From contig NC_071670.1 of NCBI RefSeq assembly GCF_028554725.1, forward strand, positions 70,035,001 through 70,099,000: a DNA stretch of 64,000 bases. Direction: 5' to 3'. Position numbers and translations under genes: made by a program. Position 1 is the stretch's first letter. Each line of letters starts with the position of its first letter. The notes under the pieces were generated by a model. The model made no database searches. It saw nothing but the letters and a program-made list of their open reading frames with translations, and was not told the origin of the DNA. The DNA comes from Zeugodacus cucurbitae. Its lineage: Eukaryota > Arthropoda > Insecta > Diptera > Tephritidae. Positions 48,337 through 61,400 of the stretch are shown here, one piece after another.

Positions 48337-49657
48337 AGTTGAATTGCGTTTCCACCAAACTCAGCATTTCGCACAGTCACTATTACTGCTAATTGCCAAA
48401 AAGCTCTCAGCCGCTCTACTCACAAATGAAAGTAATTTTTCAAGTTGCAGTAATAAATCCAAGTTGCAATGACACCCTCGACAAGAAGAACTATGCCAGA
48501 CAAATGTTGCATTTTGCATAGTCAGAAAGGAGTTGCTGACGCTGCACATTTCAGTTCACAGTTTCACAGTTTGTCTCATGCTTCTTCATATTCGTATCCT
48601 TCGCTGCAACTTTCAAAATTTCTTCTCCGTTGTTGGAGTTCCCGTGTGCGAATACCAACCATGCCAAGTGACACTGAAAAGGAGCAAATAAGCTTAATTA
48701 TTTCGAACGTTTTTTCCCGTACAAGAGCAACAAATGAGATTAAGCTATTACAGCGACTAAGCAGCGGCGTCGCACTGCTGACATTGCACAACAGAACTGC
48801 AGCGGCGAGTTGCGGCAGTCGGCGTTGATCTCATTATAAATGTAATTTATTGTGTGCAGGTGAAATGCAATTACACACCGTGAAATTAAAATTAAAATTC
48901 AACGCGCTGCAAAAGAGCAAACACCGCAGAGTGCAAGGAAGACACAAAGAGACGAAGAGCAAGCGTATGCAAATAAGATGATTGAGATTTATTTTTCATT
49001 GCACAAATAAGCTTATTGTGTGCAACAATAAAGGAGAGACTCAGGTTGCTGACACGGCGGATGGGTAACCAAATACGCTGTTAATTAAAATGTGCGGTTT
49101 GTATGACACATTGTATGCAATTGAAAATGGAAGTAGCAAATGTAAAATGTTGAAAATGTTTGCTGATGACATAAGGAGTATAGAGAAGATATTTTGATTT
49201 AGAAAAACTTAATATGAGCTTAAAATAATGTAGAGCAAAGCAGTTTGGCTTCCTTCAAAGCTCGTGAATGACAGCTAAAAAGTGTTTGGATTATTAAGCG
49301 GATTAATTAAAACATCTAAAAATATGAAAGCAGACAGCAACAGAGTCGCAAATTTCTTACTGCTTGATGATTTTGCTCAACGATAGCGTTGAAAGCTGTA
49401 GCTGTAACTTCCCTAGCAGCCATGAGTATGCAATTGCTTGCGTCATGATAAATAGTAAAACCGAAATGAGTTGCAGCAGCAATAAAGGCGGATTGCGAAG
49501 CCAAGCGAATTTGCGTTGCACTTGCTTCAAATAATTGCATAAGTAAACGCATTATGGTGGTGCTTAAGTTAAAATCAATTTTATTACATAAAAGTACTTA
49601 GAGGTCAGGACGGTAATATTAAGGAAATAAAAATGTGACATTCAAGATTTATTTTAG
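48337..49657. other. Intergenic with one small ATG frame
   Basis: Nothing firm. An ATG at 48661 in a good context (ACCAACCATGCC) opens a 55-codon frame to 48828 (MPSDTEKEQISLII and so on) with fly-like codons; it may be a small exon, but support is weak. Confidence 0.4.
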
Positions 49658-49659
49658 TA

Positions 49660-49838
49660 TATGAGTGTTCAAAAAATAAATTTCCAATTGTCAAACTTTT
49701 TTTTTTATTTTTTATTATGTTGGTAAACATGCCCCTGGAGTACGATAAATTGTTTTGTTGTAATCATAACTTACTTTGCTTACAAAGCTTTATTAAAAAA
49801 AGTTCAAAAAATTCCCGTTATTTTTTGAATACACTTCG
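49660..49838. mobile_element. Mariner-like MITE, copy 2
   Basis: Left end GTGTTCAAAAAATAA (49665-), right end (inverted) GTATTCAAAAAATAACGGG, with TA on both sides. Interior CATGCCCCTGGAG matches copy 1. About 180 bases, non-coding. Confidence 0.6.
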
Positions 49839-50493
49839 TAAATAAAATAAGGACGACGGGATTGTCACTAATATTACCGAATAACCTTAATATATATATC
49901 AGTATCAAAATAATTCTGGTTAAAATTTCACTCTCTTTTGAGTCAGCCGCTCAATATATATGTATTTACATTTATTTCCGACGCTCTAGTGACTTTGAAT
50001 AAATAAAATGATTTTGCATATGAACACACACTCACACATTCGCACTTGCAGTCAGTTGTACAAACTGCGAACTACAAATTCAACTCCATTACTGACATTT
50101 GCGAAATTTGTTGAGATTTATGCATCATTAGTCACATGGCTTCTGTTGCTTTCTGTCACGAAAAAACCGCTTGTTGCTTCAGCTCTGAAAGCTTCTTTGA
50201 CTGATTTGATGACGCCGTGGCACATTTGTATGTGACTACACTTATGTGTGTATGCAAATGAGCACGAGCACATTAATTAATGTTTCGCTGCATGCCTTTG
50301 ACAAACAACGTGATTTTTCACTGCTGACAATACGATGAAGATAAATAAATACATGAGGATCCTTTACACCGTAGTGTTTTTTTTGTTCCTCAGTGTGGTA
50401 GTTAAAAAGATTGTGATTTGTAAGAAGCCTTATCTCTTACATTTCATGATGACCTTTTTAATATATTTTCAACATTTAAAATAAATGGAAATA

Positions 50494-50696
50494 AAACGAG
50501 TAAATACGGGACAGCCGTTCATTATATACTCTCCCAATTTGTAAGAATCATGGGCAAGTTAAATCAAAATTTGTTGTTCATTGAAATTATAAATCGTTCG
50601 GCCTCATAACAATCACCAGTAATGTGATTGAAAGGGAAGGCGAGATGCCTGATAATAAGCTCTAGAGCATCTTATACTCTCTGCTACTTCCTTGTT
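50494..50696 (+). repeat. Possible diverged relative of the dispersed repeat
   Basis: Starts AAAACGAGTAAATACGGG with ATATACTCTCCCAATTT nearby and ends TTATACTCTCTGC, CCTTGTTT. The end words resemble those of the repeat at 45725, but the interior does not align by eye. Confidence 0.3.
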
Positions 50697-53600
50697 TCTG
50701 AAGCACCCTCTTTTTAAAAGCCTTTTGGTTTCATCTTCGATTTTTATACTTTGAATATGTAATATAAGAAGAACAGTGTTCTTATATATTTTTCGCTATT
50801 TACAGATAGATTTTAGAGTTCAAAAACTATATTGTTTAGGAACCCTCTCCAATAGAACAAAAAAAAATTCTTCGAAATGTATTTTTTCAAATGCATAAAT
50901 CTGAAGAGATTGATATTTTGATGATTTTGAAAATAATATTTTTTTTATTTAAATAATAAGGTTTTATCGACATTTTCGACATTTAATTAATCTTGAAAGA
51001 CGTAACTTGGATTTCTTCCTACTCTTATGAACACCGATTATGTGTTGGTATTCTGATTAAATTTCTACATTTATCAAATGCATATCTTTATTCGTGTGTA
51101 TATCGACTGACTTACATATGTATATATAATATTGCCGCATAAATGTGTGTTGTTGCATACCAGATGCTCTTTGAATGCGAGAGGAATGAATGAGAATTAA
51201 TTGACAGAGCCAAGTGTCACTTACACTTTATAAATGACAGTAGAATTTACTACAGTTAATTGTAGTGTATATTACGAATATATGTTTAATAATACAATTA
51301 TGCACATGTGTGCTCAGTTAATTTAGCACTTTCAAGATGAAATATTTTTGATTTCGCATTAATTGGAAATCTAATATGTTTAAGACAAGTGTAGACAGTA
51401 TATTTCTCTGTTGTTTTTGTAGAACTAAATGTCTGTATGCAGAACTCAACTGTCACAAAGATAATTATAGTGAGGTTAGAGGTGTCTACAACTGATATTT
51501 CTCCTTTCTGAATTTGTGTATATATTAAATGCAGCAATTTGCTTGTAAACTATTTACTAATGAGCTTAATTAATTTGAGCTTAAAATTCAAACTTCTCCC
51601 ACACAACTCTGCACACCATCGAGTAAAATTGTCGCTTCACACACAAAAGCGTAATGTTTAATTTTCAAGTGGCAAAGAAAGCTAAAGTAGAAGCCAGAAC
51701 TTGCAGCGCGACCTTAACGACGGCATGAGACAAAGAAAAATTTCAGCTTCCCTACCACTACTATGTGACAGAAGAGCTGATATGCAAAGGACCTTTAAGG
51801 CAGTAAGTAAGTAAGTTCAAAATAATTTAATGACAGCACAAATAAATTATTTAGAAATTTGCTGAGACATTGCGAAACTTTAAAATGCATGTTAGCAGTT
51901 ACTAAAGACTAACTAAGTTTCACGGCACACTAACATTACTACAGAGAAAGTTCGTTGAAGGGTTTAAATAATTTAAATTTATGAAATTGATGCAAGCTGG
52001 TGCCTTCCAGGCTTTAGTTTCTGCGTATAACACTGAAGCACCAAACTCAACTCAATTATTATATCATTTAATATATCATTCGCCCTCCTCCTTCGCACAA
52101 TAGTAATTATGTAAATGAATGCGTGCCTTAAATGTACTCGGGCAATTAACATCAGCAATCAATGTCAAATTCACACCCCATAGCGTTTAGCTTCTATTCT
52201 ATACTACGGTGCTACTTGGTGTGAATCACACGTGCTCTGGTACCACATGACGTATGAGTGACGTGCAAATTACACAAACGAATTGCCTCAAACATAATAA
52301 CCATCAGGTTGGTATAATATTTCGAAGCAACAGGCTAAGCAATTTAACTTATTTAATATTTAAATAGATACAATTTAGTTTGAAACTTTTGTACTTAAAA
52401 AATAACAAAAAAAATATGTTAATTCCATTGGAAACCTGCAAGGAATCTAGAATCTGGAAAAAATTACTTACAAACAGAAGTGTGTTATGCATAGGAGAGA
52501 GTTATACCGCTTTTTCAATAAATTATACATAAGTATAATTTGTATTTGGATGTTTTTCTAACGAGTAGGCAAAAACAATTTTAAAGACACCACCAATTTA
52601 GCAATTACAATATCACGTAACACGTAAATATAATGTCGTTGTTGTTGCTACAATTAAATATCAACCTAAATTTGTCAAAAGGCTTTCAAAAAGCATAAAA
52701 ATTTGAAATTGTATATGTGTTCCAAGAAATGTTTTCAAAAAGGCCCCGAAACCTCAACCGCATATTTTTAGCATACTTCAGAGCGCATTTACACACTTTT
52801 TCATACCAAAAGAAATCATTATACTCTTAGCTTTTACGACCGAGATAAATCAAGTGGAATTTGCAATCATAAGACGGGCATTGGATACTTTTTGTTAACT
52901 TTATTCGTCAATTGCATTCCCTTGATTTGATGTGGGTTGCCGGTGACTACTAGGTATCAGATGACACTTAAGGGTTTCCGTCACGGTTGTCTTGACGGTG
53001 ACTCGGAACTTGCATACAAGTACATAGTAAAAATTAATGAATTGATTAACTTTATCAAGTCCACCGAATAGCTCAGAGACAAATGGTATTCTGAAGGGAT
53101 ATTTTAATAACTCTGAACTCTGTACAGTAGGGTGTATGTGTAAGGTCCTAATCCTTGCCACTTACACATTATTATTTCCAGCAATTGCGGCAAATTGATC
53201 ACTGTCTGCTTCCACTTACCGCTACTGCTTATTTTTGTTCGATTTTATCACAAAGAGAATTACAGTAGTTTAATTAAAATAGGGAATAAAAGACAAAAAT
53301 TTCCAATTTCCCCATCAAAATACATCATATTATCCATACACCGCATGCCTATCTCAGCAAAACACAGGTCAAACCGCAACACGCGTTGCACAAATTCAAT
53401 GAAAAACATTCTAAAACCACGAAAAAAATCGAAAACTGACAAACAAATAAACTAATTTTCGCGCGCACAAAGCATAAAGTTGGCAAGCCAGCCAACCACT
53501 GCACCCGCAACTGGCAACTTGATCAAAATTCCGCAAATACATTGCTGTTGTTGTTATTGTTGCTGGTTTGCTGGTTTGCTTTTTCCACGAGCTATAACCA

Positions 53601-55469
53601 AACAAACACCATAAATTAACTAAATTTACATGAAAAACAGACAAAGCTGCGTAAAATAACCGCGTAAGCTTGTTTGTCCGCAGTCCGCAGTGTCCCATCC
53701 AAAAGTAGACTATCACAACGACATGGCGCGCGACGCGTAAGCTGACCGTCGTTGAACAGCTGCCAAATTGTGTAATGAATAAAAAGAACATTTCGTTGTT
53801 GAACATTGAGTAATAATCAGCGGTGGCAGGCGCTGAGCCGCCGCCGAGCGCATCACTGAGCCGTGCTCACTCACAAGCGCTGACTTACCTGTAACGCTGC
53901 CACATTCAATGTTGCTTTGTGTTTACCTACTTACTGTTGTTGTTATTGATTTAAATATATTTAATTTTTTCATTAACTACAATATGATTGGATAAATCCC
54001 ATTTTCCATTTTTTATACCAATCTGACTGCAGCTTTTTCTACTATATTTTGTATTAAATAAACGTAAACCATTTAAGAATATTTCATTTCTTTCATTTTC
54101 CTTTTGATTCACCTTCTGCTTTTCAATACTCATCATGGTGATGATATGCATTACCATACGATTTGTGCAACAGCGTTAGAGTAACTTATGACGTGCTAAC
54201 CCGCAACAGAACTTGCAAGCTGCACGTTCCCGCAGCGCCGGCAAAACCTTTTCACACACACCAACCGATAGACGCGCGTTATTTAAAGTTGCATGCAACA
54301 TTCGCATGCCAACTGCGTGCCACCGCAGACAGTCACGATGCGCCGGAATGAAAATGCCAACAAAACGCCTTGGCTCTACTCACATGCATATGAAATAATA
54401 TAATACAGAATACAAGTCAGTTGCATGTGTGTAAAGGGAATGCAATTGAGCTTCATTGAAAGGAGTAAGAAGAAATTGTGCTAGCAACAGTTGAGTATGT
54501 CGCTGCAGCTACTTTGTTTGTAGAATTACATGCACACACTGCCATATGTGTGCTTTATTTAACTGTCTCGCATGCGGTTGCATGCCACAACTAAATAAAT
54601 TATGGCGCAGATGTCAGCCAACGAAATGAGATGGCGATAAAAATAAATTAGTGCCACAATTTGTTATCAAAGAGCGAGAAATAAGAGCGGATTACGAACC
54701 ACAAAACATTTTCAAATATTTACTAAATAAAGATGATGCTTAAAGCACTACAATTTAGAAAATAAATTAAAAACTTTTTGTTGCACAATTAGTTGATAAA
54801 GGCTGGCGACTACTACCAGAGATAAAGGGAAGGCGACTACTCACAGTGAGATTTCGCAAATTCACACACGAAAAAGCAATTGCAATAACACAAGCTACAA
54901 GCTCCCATATGAGACATAAAGAATGTATAACTATTCAAAACAGCAATAATTTTGACTGAAAATTCTTTGTATGCACCTCTCTGAACGTATTAAAAAAGGA
55001 ACTACAAAAATAAAGCAAGTTAATGCCACAGAGACGAAATCAGATAAACAACTTCCTTGCCAGTTGCAAGTTGCAAGATGGCGTCTGCACTCATTAGGCT
55101 CATGTTTGCATTCAACATGCCAAAAGTGCTGATTGCTGCAATTTGATACGGAAGTTGTAGGCAAATTTTCGGAATATGTAGATAAAGTAATCAGCCAACG
55201 ACAACTTCCGTGTGAGGGAGTGGGGCAGCATATGTAGAAGTGTGTATATGTGTTGGATTGCGTGTTGATTTGGTTGCCAAAATATTGCAGTTGTGATAGT
55301 CGTTATCTGGCTGTGTAACTTTTCTTAACGAAAAGCAACCGTAATTTACAAACAAAAGATGGCACAAAGTTTGTTTATTGGAGTCAAAAGTGGTGGATAT
55401 ATGACAGCATGTATTTCGTAAGGTAGCTCTACATATGTGGGGAAAAGCAAAAAATACGTGTTTATTTAT

Positions 55470-55700
55470 GCATAAAGGGTGCTTTTTAAGCTATGTGGTT
55501 TTCAAGAAGATATAATTTAATGTTATGGCCAAGAATTTAACTTTATTATAAACTGAAGGCTCTGTCATTTTGTACAAAAATAAAATATTTCGGGCTAGTG
55601 ACTCGAATAAATTCAAGCCGAAAGTCCCAATTTGCGACTACTTTTTGCACCAATTGGAGCAATTTACCGACGAATGTCAGGAAGTGTAGACCGCCTCTCA
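55470..55700. mobile_element. Possible decayed DNA transposon end
   Basis: Begins AAAGGGTGCTTTTTAAG, which looks like the end of a common insect DNA transposon type, and is followed by about 200 bases with no open frame. A similar AAAGGGTGATTTTTTAG lies at 11570-11586. No matching opposite end was found for either. Confidence 0.3.
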
Positions 55701-57013
55701 TTATATTAGCCCATACAGAGGAACAGAACTCATTACATTGAGAACTAGAACGAGGTTCAGAGCTATTTATTATTAACTCTGAACCATATTCTGATCAAGA
55801 AAATGTAACCACTATAATATAATACTTGAGTCATATTTTATAATGTCTCAAAATAACGTTAAATAGGGAGCACTTCACATTCGCAAGTGGGAATAATTTT
55901 GATTGTAATAAAAACACTTGTATAAATGAATATAGTTATTTATTAATTTGCTTTCTAAGAGTGTATATAGAACAGTTTGTAGGACTAAACGGGATTAAAA
56001 TAGGTCCGGATCGTATTGAAGCGAATGAACGAACTTCTAATGATGACCGTGCGTGCTGAGTCGCGAATCGAAAAAACCTCTTATCGCGAAAACGAAAAAT
56101 GAATATGGGGGATCCATTCGTCTAACATTTTTGTTCACTTTTATGTGGTGTCTCCTATTTGTTGTATTTCTGTGGATGTTGGTGCGTAGTATGTTGATGT
56201 AAAATGTAGTAATGTGGAAATCGTGGTGGGTCAGTGTTGTACAACTAAGTGAAGGTTGTGTGCTAGTGTGGTGAGTTGATGCTTGCTGAGTTTGGATACA
56301 TTTAAGGTAGGGGGTGAGTGAGACTCATTTAAACAGACGTGATAGTTGTCCGATTTCGATCTTTTTCATTTTTGACGGAATAAGTGTTGAATAGGGACGT
56401 TTATTTCAAATCAAACCGTATATAAGAATAGACTTTTCCCTGACAAATCATCTATTTCTGTCAAGAAAGCTTCTGTCGATATTCTTCAGGTAATGCTGGT
56501 ACTTTCAGTAGTTAGAACAGAAGCGTTGTTTGAATAGCGGGTGTGGTTATTGCTTCATAATTTTCATAATGCGGCATTTTATGTCTATATGTGCTTGTAG
56601 GTGCACTGAAAGACTTTTGAAAACTACCAATATATTATCTAAAGACTCACACAGTTTCTAAGCCCTCAGAATGTCCCAGCTTAAAATATCAAATTAAATC
56701 AAAAGCATAAACTTATTCAAATACCTAGGGAAAACTTTAAAGTAATTTCACTCATATATTTGCGCAAACTTCGCTAAAATAATAACTGCTATATGTTAGC
56801 AATAAATTATCGCACACTTTCGTCTGGGCCTTGTAGATGCTATCTGCTCTAACCAATTGACTGTGTCCACACAAACGGCTGAGAAAGGGAAACAGAAGGC
56901 AGCCGACAATGGGATAGGGGGCACCAAAAAGTTCAATTTGACGACACTAATAATGAAAGCGGTTGCCGGATGGCAAACTGAAAGTAAACGACGATAACGC
57001 CACGCTGCGAGCA

Positions 57014-57055
57014 TATAAATTCCGCGAAAAACGAAAACCGAACTTTGACTGCAGT
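57014..57055 (+). promoter_or_regulatory. Possible TATA-type promoter
   Basis: TATAAAT at 57014-57020 in a GC-richer context (GAGCATATAAATTCCGCG) with candidate start sites 28 to 39 bases downstream. No long open frame follows before 57300. Confidence 0.18.
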
Positions 57056-57643
57056 AGAGAACAGCTGGCTCAGAAGTCGTGAACTAACTTTATTACATTC
57101 AATGCCGTGGCAGCCACGATAAATCCGCTAAGATATCTGTCACGTAGCACTCAAATAAACATACGCACACAAACAGACCAATAGTTCTACTATTCTCGCC
57201 GCAAAAGTCGTTGACGCTGCAGTTGAAATTATTTAAAAGTGTTTGAATTCATTAGAATGGCGTGTGGTGAAATGGGGGCTATGTGTGGTTTATAGAGTAG
57301 GACGCGGACGACTTTGTTACCATTTGAATCACTGGCTTTCTTTGTGAATTGCGGAAATGGCAGCTGCTATCTGAATATCCGTTGAGGTTTAGTGAGCTAA
57401 GCGTGAATTTAATGGCATTTAAATGGTTTATAGTTGTGTGTATAATGCGTAAGGAAACTATTTGCGAACATAACCTCAAGAGAGGAGTGTTGTGGTATGA
57501 GATCTGCTTAGAGTAACGATCACAGAAATTAATGTAAAAGTCATACAAAGTACATAATTTATTTCTGTAATAGCAATATTTGTCAGAAATTATTTTTATT
57601 TAGAGATATACTTCTAAAAAGTTTTCTTTGTCACAATTGAAAT

Positions 57644-57688
57644 TATTTTTTAAATTCCCGTTATTTTTTGAACACACCCCTAAATCGT
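57644..57688. mobile_element. Solo terminal repeat of the MITE family
   Basis: Inverted, it reads GGGTGTGTTCAAAAAATAAC then GGGAATTT, matching the terminal repeats of the elements at 9261 and 49660. I could not find a matching left end nearby. A similar but weaker AAAAAATAACGG word is near 7165. Confidence 0.45.
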
Positions 57689-58380
57689 TTACGCATTTGA
57701 ATGAGAGTTAAATATCTCATCGTTGACCCCATTCACTCAACAGGAAGTCTAATGATATTGCAATGATTTCCAAAAAAAAACAAATTTTTATTTGTCATTT
57801 GTGCGCTTAAAAGCGTCATTTCCTCGGTGTTGTCACAAAAGAAGAAGAAGAAAATGCATTTGGACAAACGAGTTAATGAGCAAAGTTTTTGCGGTTGCTT
57901 CCTTCCTTTCGGGAACATGATGGTGCAAATTATGATTGCGCACCATTTCTATGCTAATATATGACTCGCTGAAGTTTCAATGACTTGACGCATTTTTAAC
58001 AGTACGCCAGCATCAAGAGGCAGAAGAGTGAAGCATCAAATTGCATAATGTTTTTGCAACAACAAACAAATAGAATCTGGATGCACTAAGCTCATTGCAA
58101 AACATTGAAAAATATATTTTTTGTAAATAAGCTTTATGCAGCTCTAAAAAACCCGAAAATCATCATTTTCTCTACAGTTTTTCTCTACATTTGCTTATTA
58201 TCCCACTTTGTTACCATAAACCCATAAATTCGCCAACACAAAAGCGCAGGCAGCGCGCTGCAGACGCGGCTTCAAGTGGTTTCATTGCCAACATATTTCA
58301 ACTGATCCGTGCACACATTAAACGCAAAAAATTACAACTGCAATAAATCGTCTGCACTTGGCGTGAGTGGGTGGCATATA

Positions 58381-58455
58381 CACTTACTTGCCACTTACGC
58401 TTAGTACTTGCCACTCACCACTCACCACTTGCCGAGCTCTTGCCACTTGCTGAAC
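58381..58455. repeat. Degenerate CTTGCCACT/CACTCAC repeat
   Basis: ACTTGCCACT or close variants occur three times with CACTCACCACT units between. Confidence 0.6.
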
Positions 58456-61400
58456 TCGAAGCTTGCGAAGTCAAGTGAAGCCAAAATACGGCGCAAACAC
58501 TTTTTATATAATCGTATATATATATGTATATCTTCATGCGTGTGTCTAGTGTTTGCTTACATCTAGTATTAACATAATGGCTTGCAGAGATACTTGCACT
58601 CATGTAATCATGCAAAAATTACTCTCTTAACGTTTATGTATTCTGCAGCGGTCTTAATCTTTAGTAAATGTTCTTCGGTTTTAATTATTTAGAAATATTA
58701 TATTTTTATTCATCAATTCTAGGAATAATATCTATTAACAGTTTTTGAGGAAACTTAAGGCCATAATAATAGAGCAATGTTGAGTGTCTTCAGAATTTAG
58801 CTTGCAAATTATAATTAATGTGAGATTAAAGTCCTTTGAATGTTACTCCTACTCTTTTCGTTTTTCTGTTACATTATCATTTACATTTCGCCGTGCTCAT
58901 CGGTCTTTTTTCTATATTATGTAAATATTGTTTTCATAGGGGAGATTTTTTTATGTGGTGGGTCCCAAGCCCTACGCACAACCGCAGAAGCGGGCTTCGC
59001 CTTCTCACTTTAGCTCGCCTCCAAACGGATGTCTGTTAGCTACCCAGGGGATACTTGGCCTAAAACCGGAAGTCGTGAGCTGCTTGAGTCATATGAAAAA
59101 GAATCGTTCCTGGCCACTCCCAAGTGAATGGCAATCAGAAACTTTCCTCACTTGCGTGAACTTCTACATATGACCCCATCCGCCCCATATATATATAAAT
59201 ATTGTTCTTAAGCAAAACTAAGTATTAAATACTGATAAATAACTCAAAACATATATATTTGAATTTTTGGAAAATTAAATTTCATTTATCACGAAGTTGA
59301 ATGAAATATTTTGATATTTTTAAATCGAAATCACAAAAAATTCCCAACTAAAGCTTTCACATCCCACACCACATATTAATACAACTATGAATATAATCAT
59401 AGTTCCCACCAAGTGCTCGCATGCAAATGAGTTGCAATATTTTTTTACAATACGAGCATATTCTTTTGCAATATGTTGAGTGAATTCCCAAAATAGGTTT
59501 GCAACAGCCCTTCGTTGCATTGACTTGCGTATGCCCAGCTTACATGCATGTACTGTTGGGCTCCTTCCGCCCACGCCCACTCGCTCTCTCTCTCTCGCAT
59601 ACACTTTTTGGCTGTTGAATAAATAAATATCAATTTATTGTTAAGCGCCTTCGCTTTTACTCTTCGACAACAGCATGAAAAATGTACTACATTATTGGGC
59701 TCATAAATCATTTAAAACCACCAGTGTGTGCAGCCAAACACAACAAAGTTGCACATGTTGTTGTTGTTGATGGTAGTTTTTTTTCTGCATCGAACATCTT
59801 TGGTATTTCCTTGTAACGTAGTTGGAGTGCAACAGTTTCTTGTAACCGCAGTAGCGGCACCTGCTGGCATATTAGTACTCAACACCACTTGGCATATAAA
59901 GTATGCGAGCCACGAAGCGGGGTGTTTTGCTGAGATGTATGCGAGTGTAAAATACATGCTTGGTACATATATATAAGGTCTATAATATATGGGTTGCTGT
60001 GGTCTGATCGACGCTGGGCGTCTGCAATATGCATGCTTCTGGCGTGTGTGCGTATGTGTGGTGCGAAGAAGTTGAGTTCGATAATATTAATGGAGATATT
60101 AAGGCTGTAGTTTATAATACTTTGTTTTTGCATAATAAAGTTGCTGCTGGTGTTGAAAATTTATTAATTTAAGTAACATTACTTCGAAATACATGAACAA
60201 AGTTATGTATACGCCGTGGTGTCAAATTTAATGAAAACTAAATTGCCATATTTGTAGTTATCTTTGAAGTGGGAGTATAATATATCTTACATTTATCCAC
60301 AATTATAGTTTAATGAGACCCTAATCAATTCAAATATTATATGAAAAAATCCGAAAATATTGCACACAACCTCCGATAATAACATCGTCGATTGATTTGT
60401 GTTGCAGACTTTACAGGCAATTCAGTTTCATATTTATTCCACCTTAGAAACACATACCATGAATACATTCGTTTGCAATTTACTTTTTGCACCGAACGGC
60501 AGTTTTTAATTGAAAAAATTCACCCTGGCAGTTGTCAAATGGTTGCCGGCGAAAACGGTTGGTCACTCTATCTATTATTGATCTTTGCCGCAGCCGCGTA
60601 TGGGTGTGTATAGCCACAGCCACTGTGGCAGACACACTATTTATCGCTACCGTACTGTTATAATATATTTATGAATGTGTGCCTGCTAAATGAGCCATAA
60701 ACGCCTGTGGCCACCTTCTCTTGTGTGTGGCGCTGCAAATAAATTAAATTTTTTGGTTTATTAAAAAAAATAATTTCACCACTCTATTTCCTTTTATGGT
60801 TTTTTTTATTATTTCATGATACTTTCATCCTTTAGTATTGTATTGCTACTGTTTGTGGGTAGAAATGTGTATATATGGAGAGAGACTAATAGTCACTCGG
60901 ATATTACTGCAAAAATGAAAATTTGTTCCTGTCAAAATACAAAAACTATCTTTTTTTAATAATATTTTTTGATTGTCTAGTTTCATCCAATGGAGAGAAA
61001 TATTACTTCCACAATTTGATCATTTTAATAGAGGGAAATGCTGATATATTTTCAAAAATTCGACTAATAAAAGCACAATCAGTATGCTATACTATGCACC
61101 AGCATTAAACACAAAATTGATCGTAAATTAACCCATATTTTCATATATATTAGTGTCATAAGTTATGGCTTCAATTACAAAAAAGATATTAATTTCACCC
61201 CAAAATCACCCCAAATATTTATTCAGTGAATACTCTTGTAATACTTTAGTTTTAAGCCTCCTTTGCTTTGAGTACTGAATAACTGCATTTGTTTTAAGCA
61301 ATCAGAGCGTGAGTAATTAAATTCCCGCGTGCTTTGTGTTTTAGTATTAGTTTGCTACTAAAACGCTTAACGAATTTGAAGCCTTAGCAAAGCAATTTTC

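Larger units (their letters stand above)
49839..57643. other. Intergenic
   Basis: No supported gene. Contains the weak repeat at 50494, a possible transposon end at 55470, a short GC-rich block at 53820-53900 and a candidate promoter at 57014. Confidence 0.5.

Noticed and set aside
52960..53010. Small hairpin (CCGTCA/TGACGG) considered as a microRNA precursor
   Set aside because: The stem is only six pairs and does not extend into a precursor-length helix.
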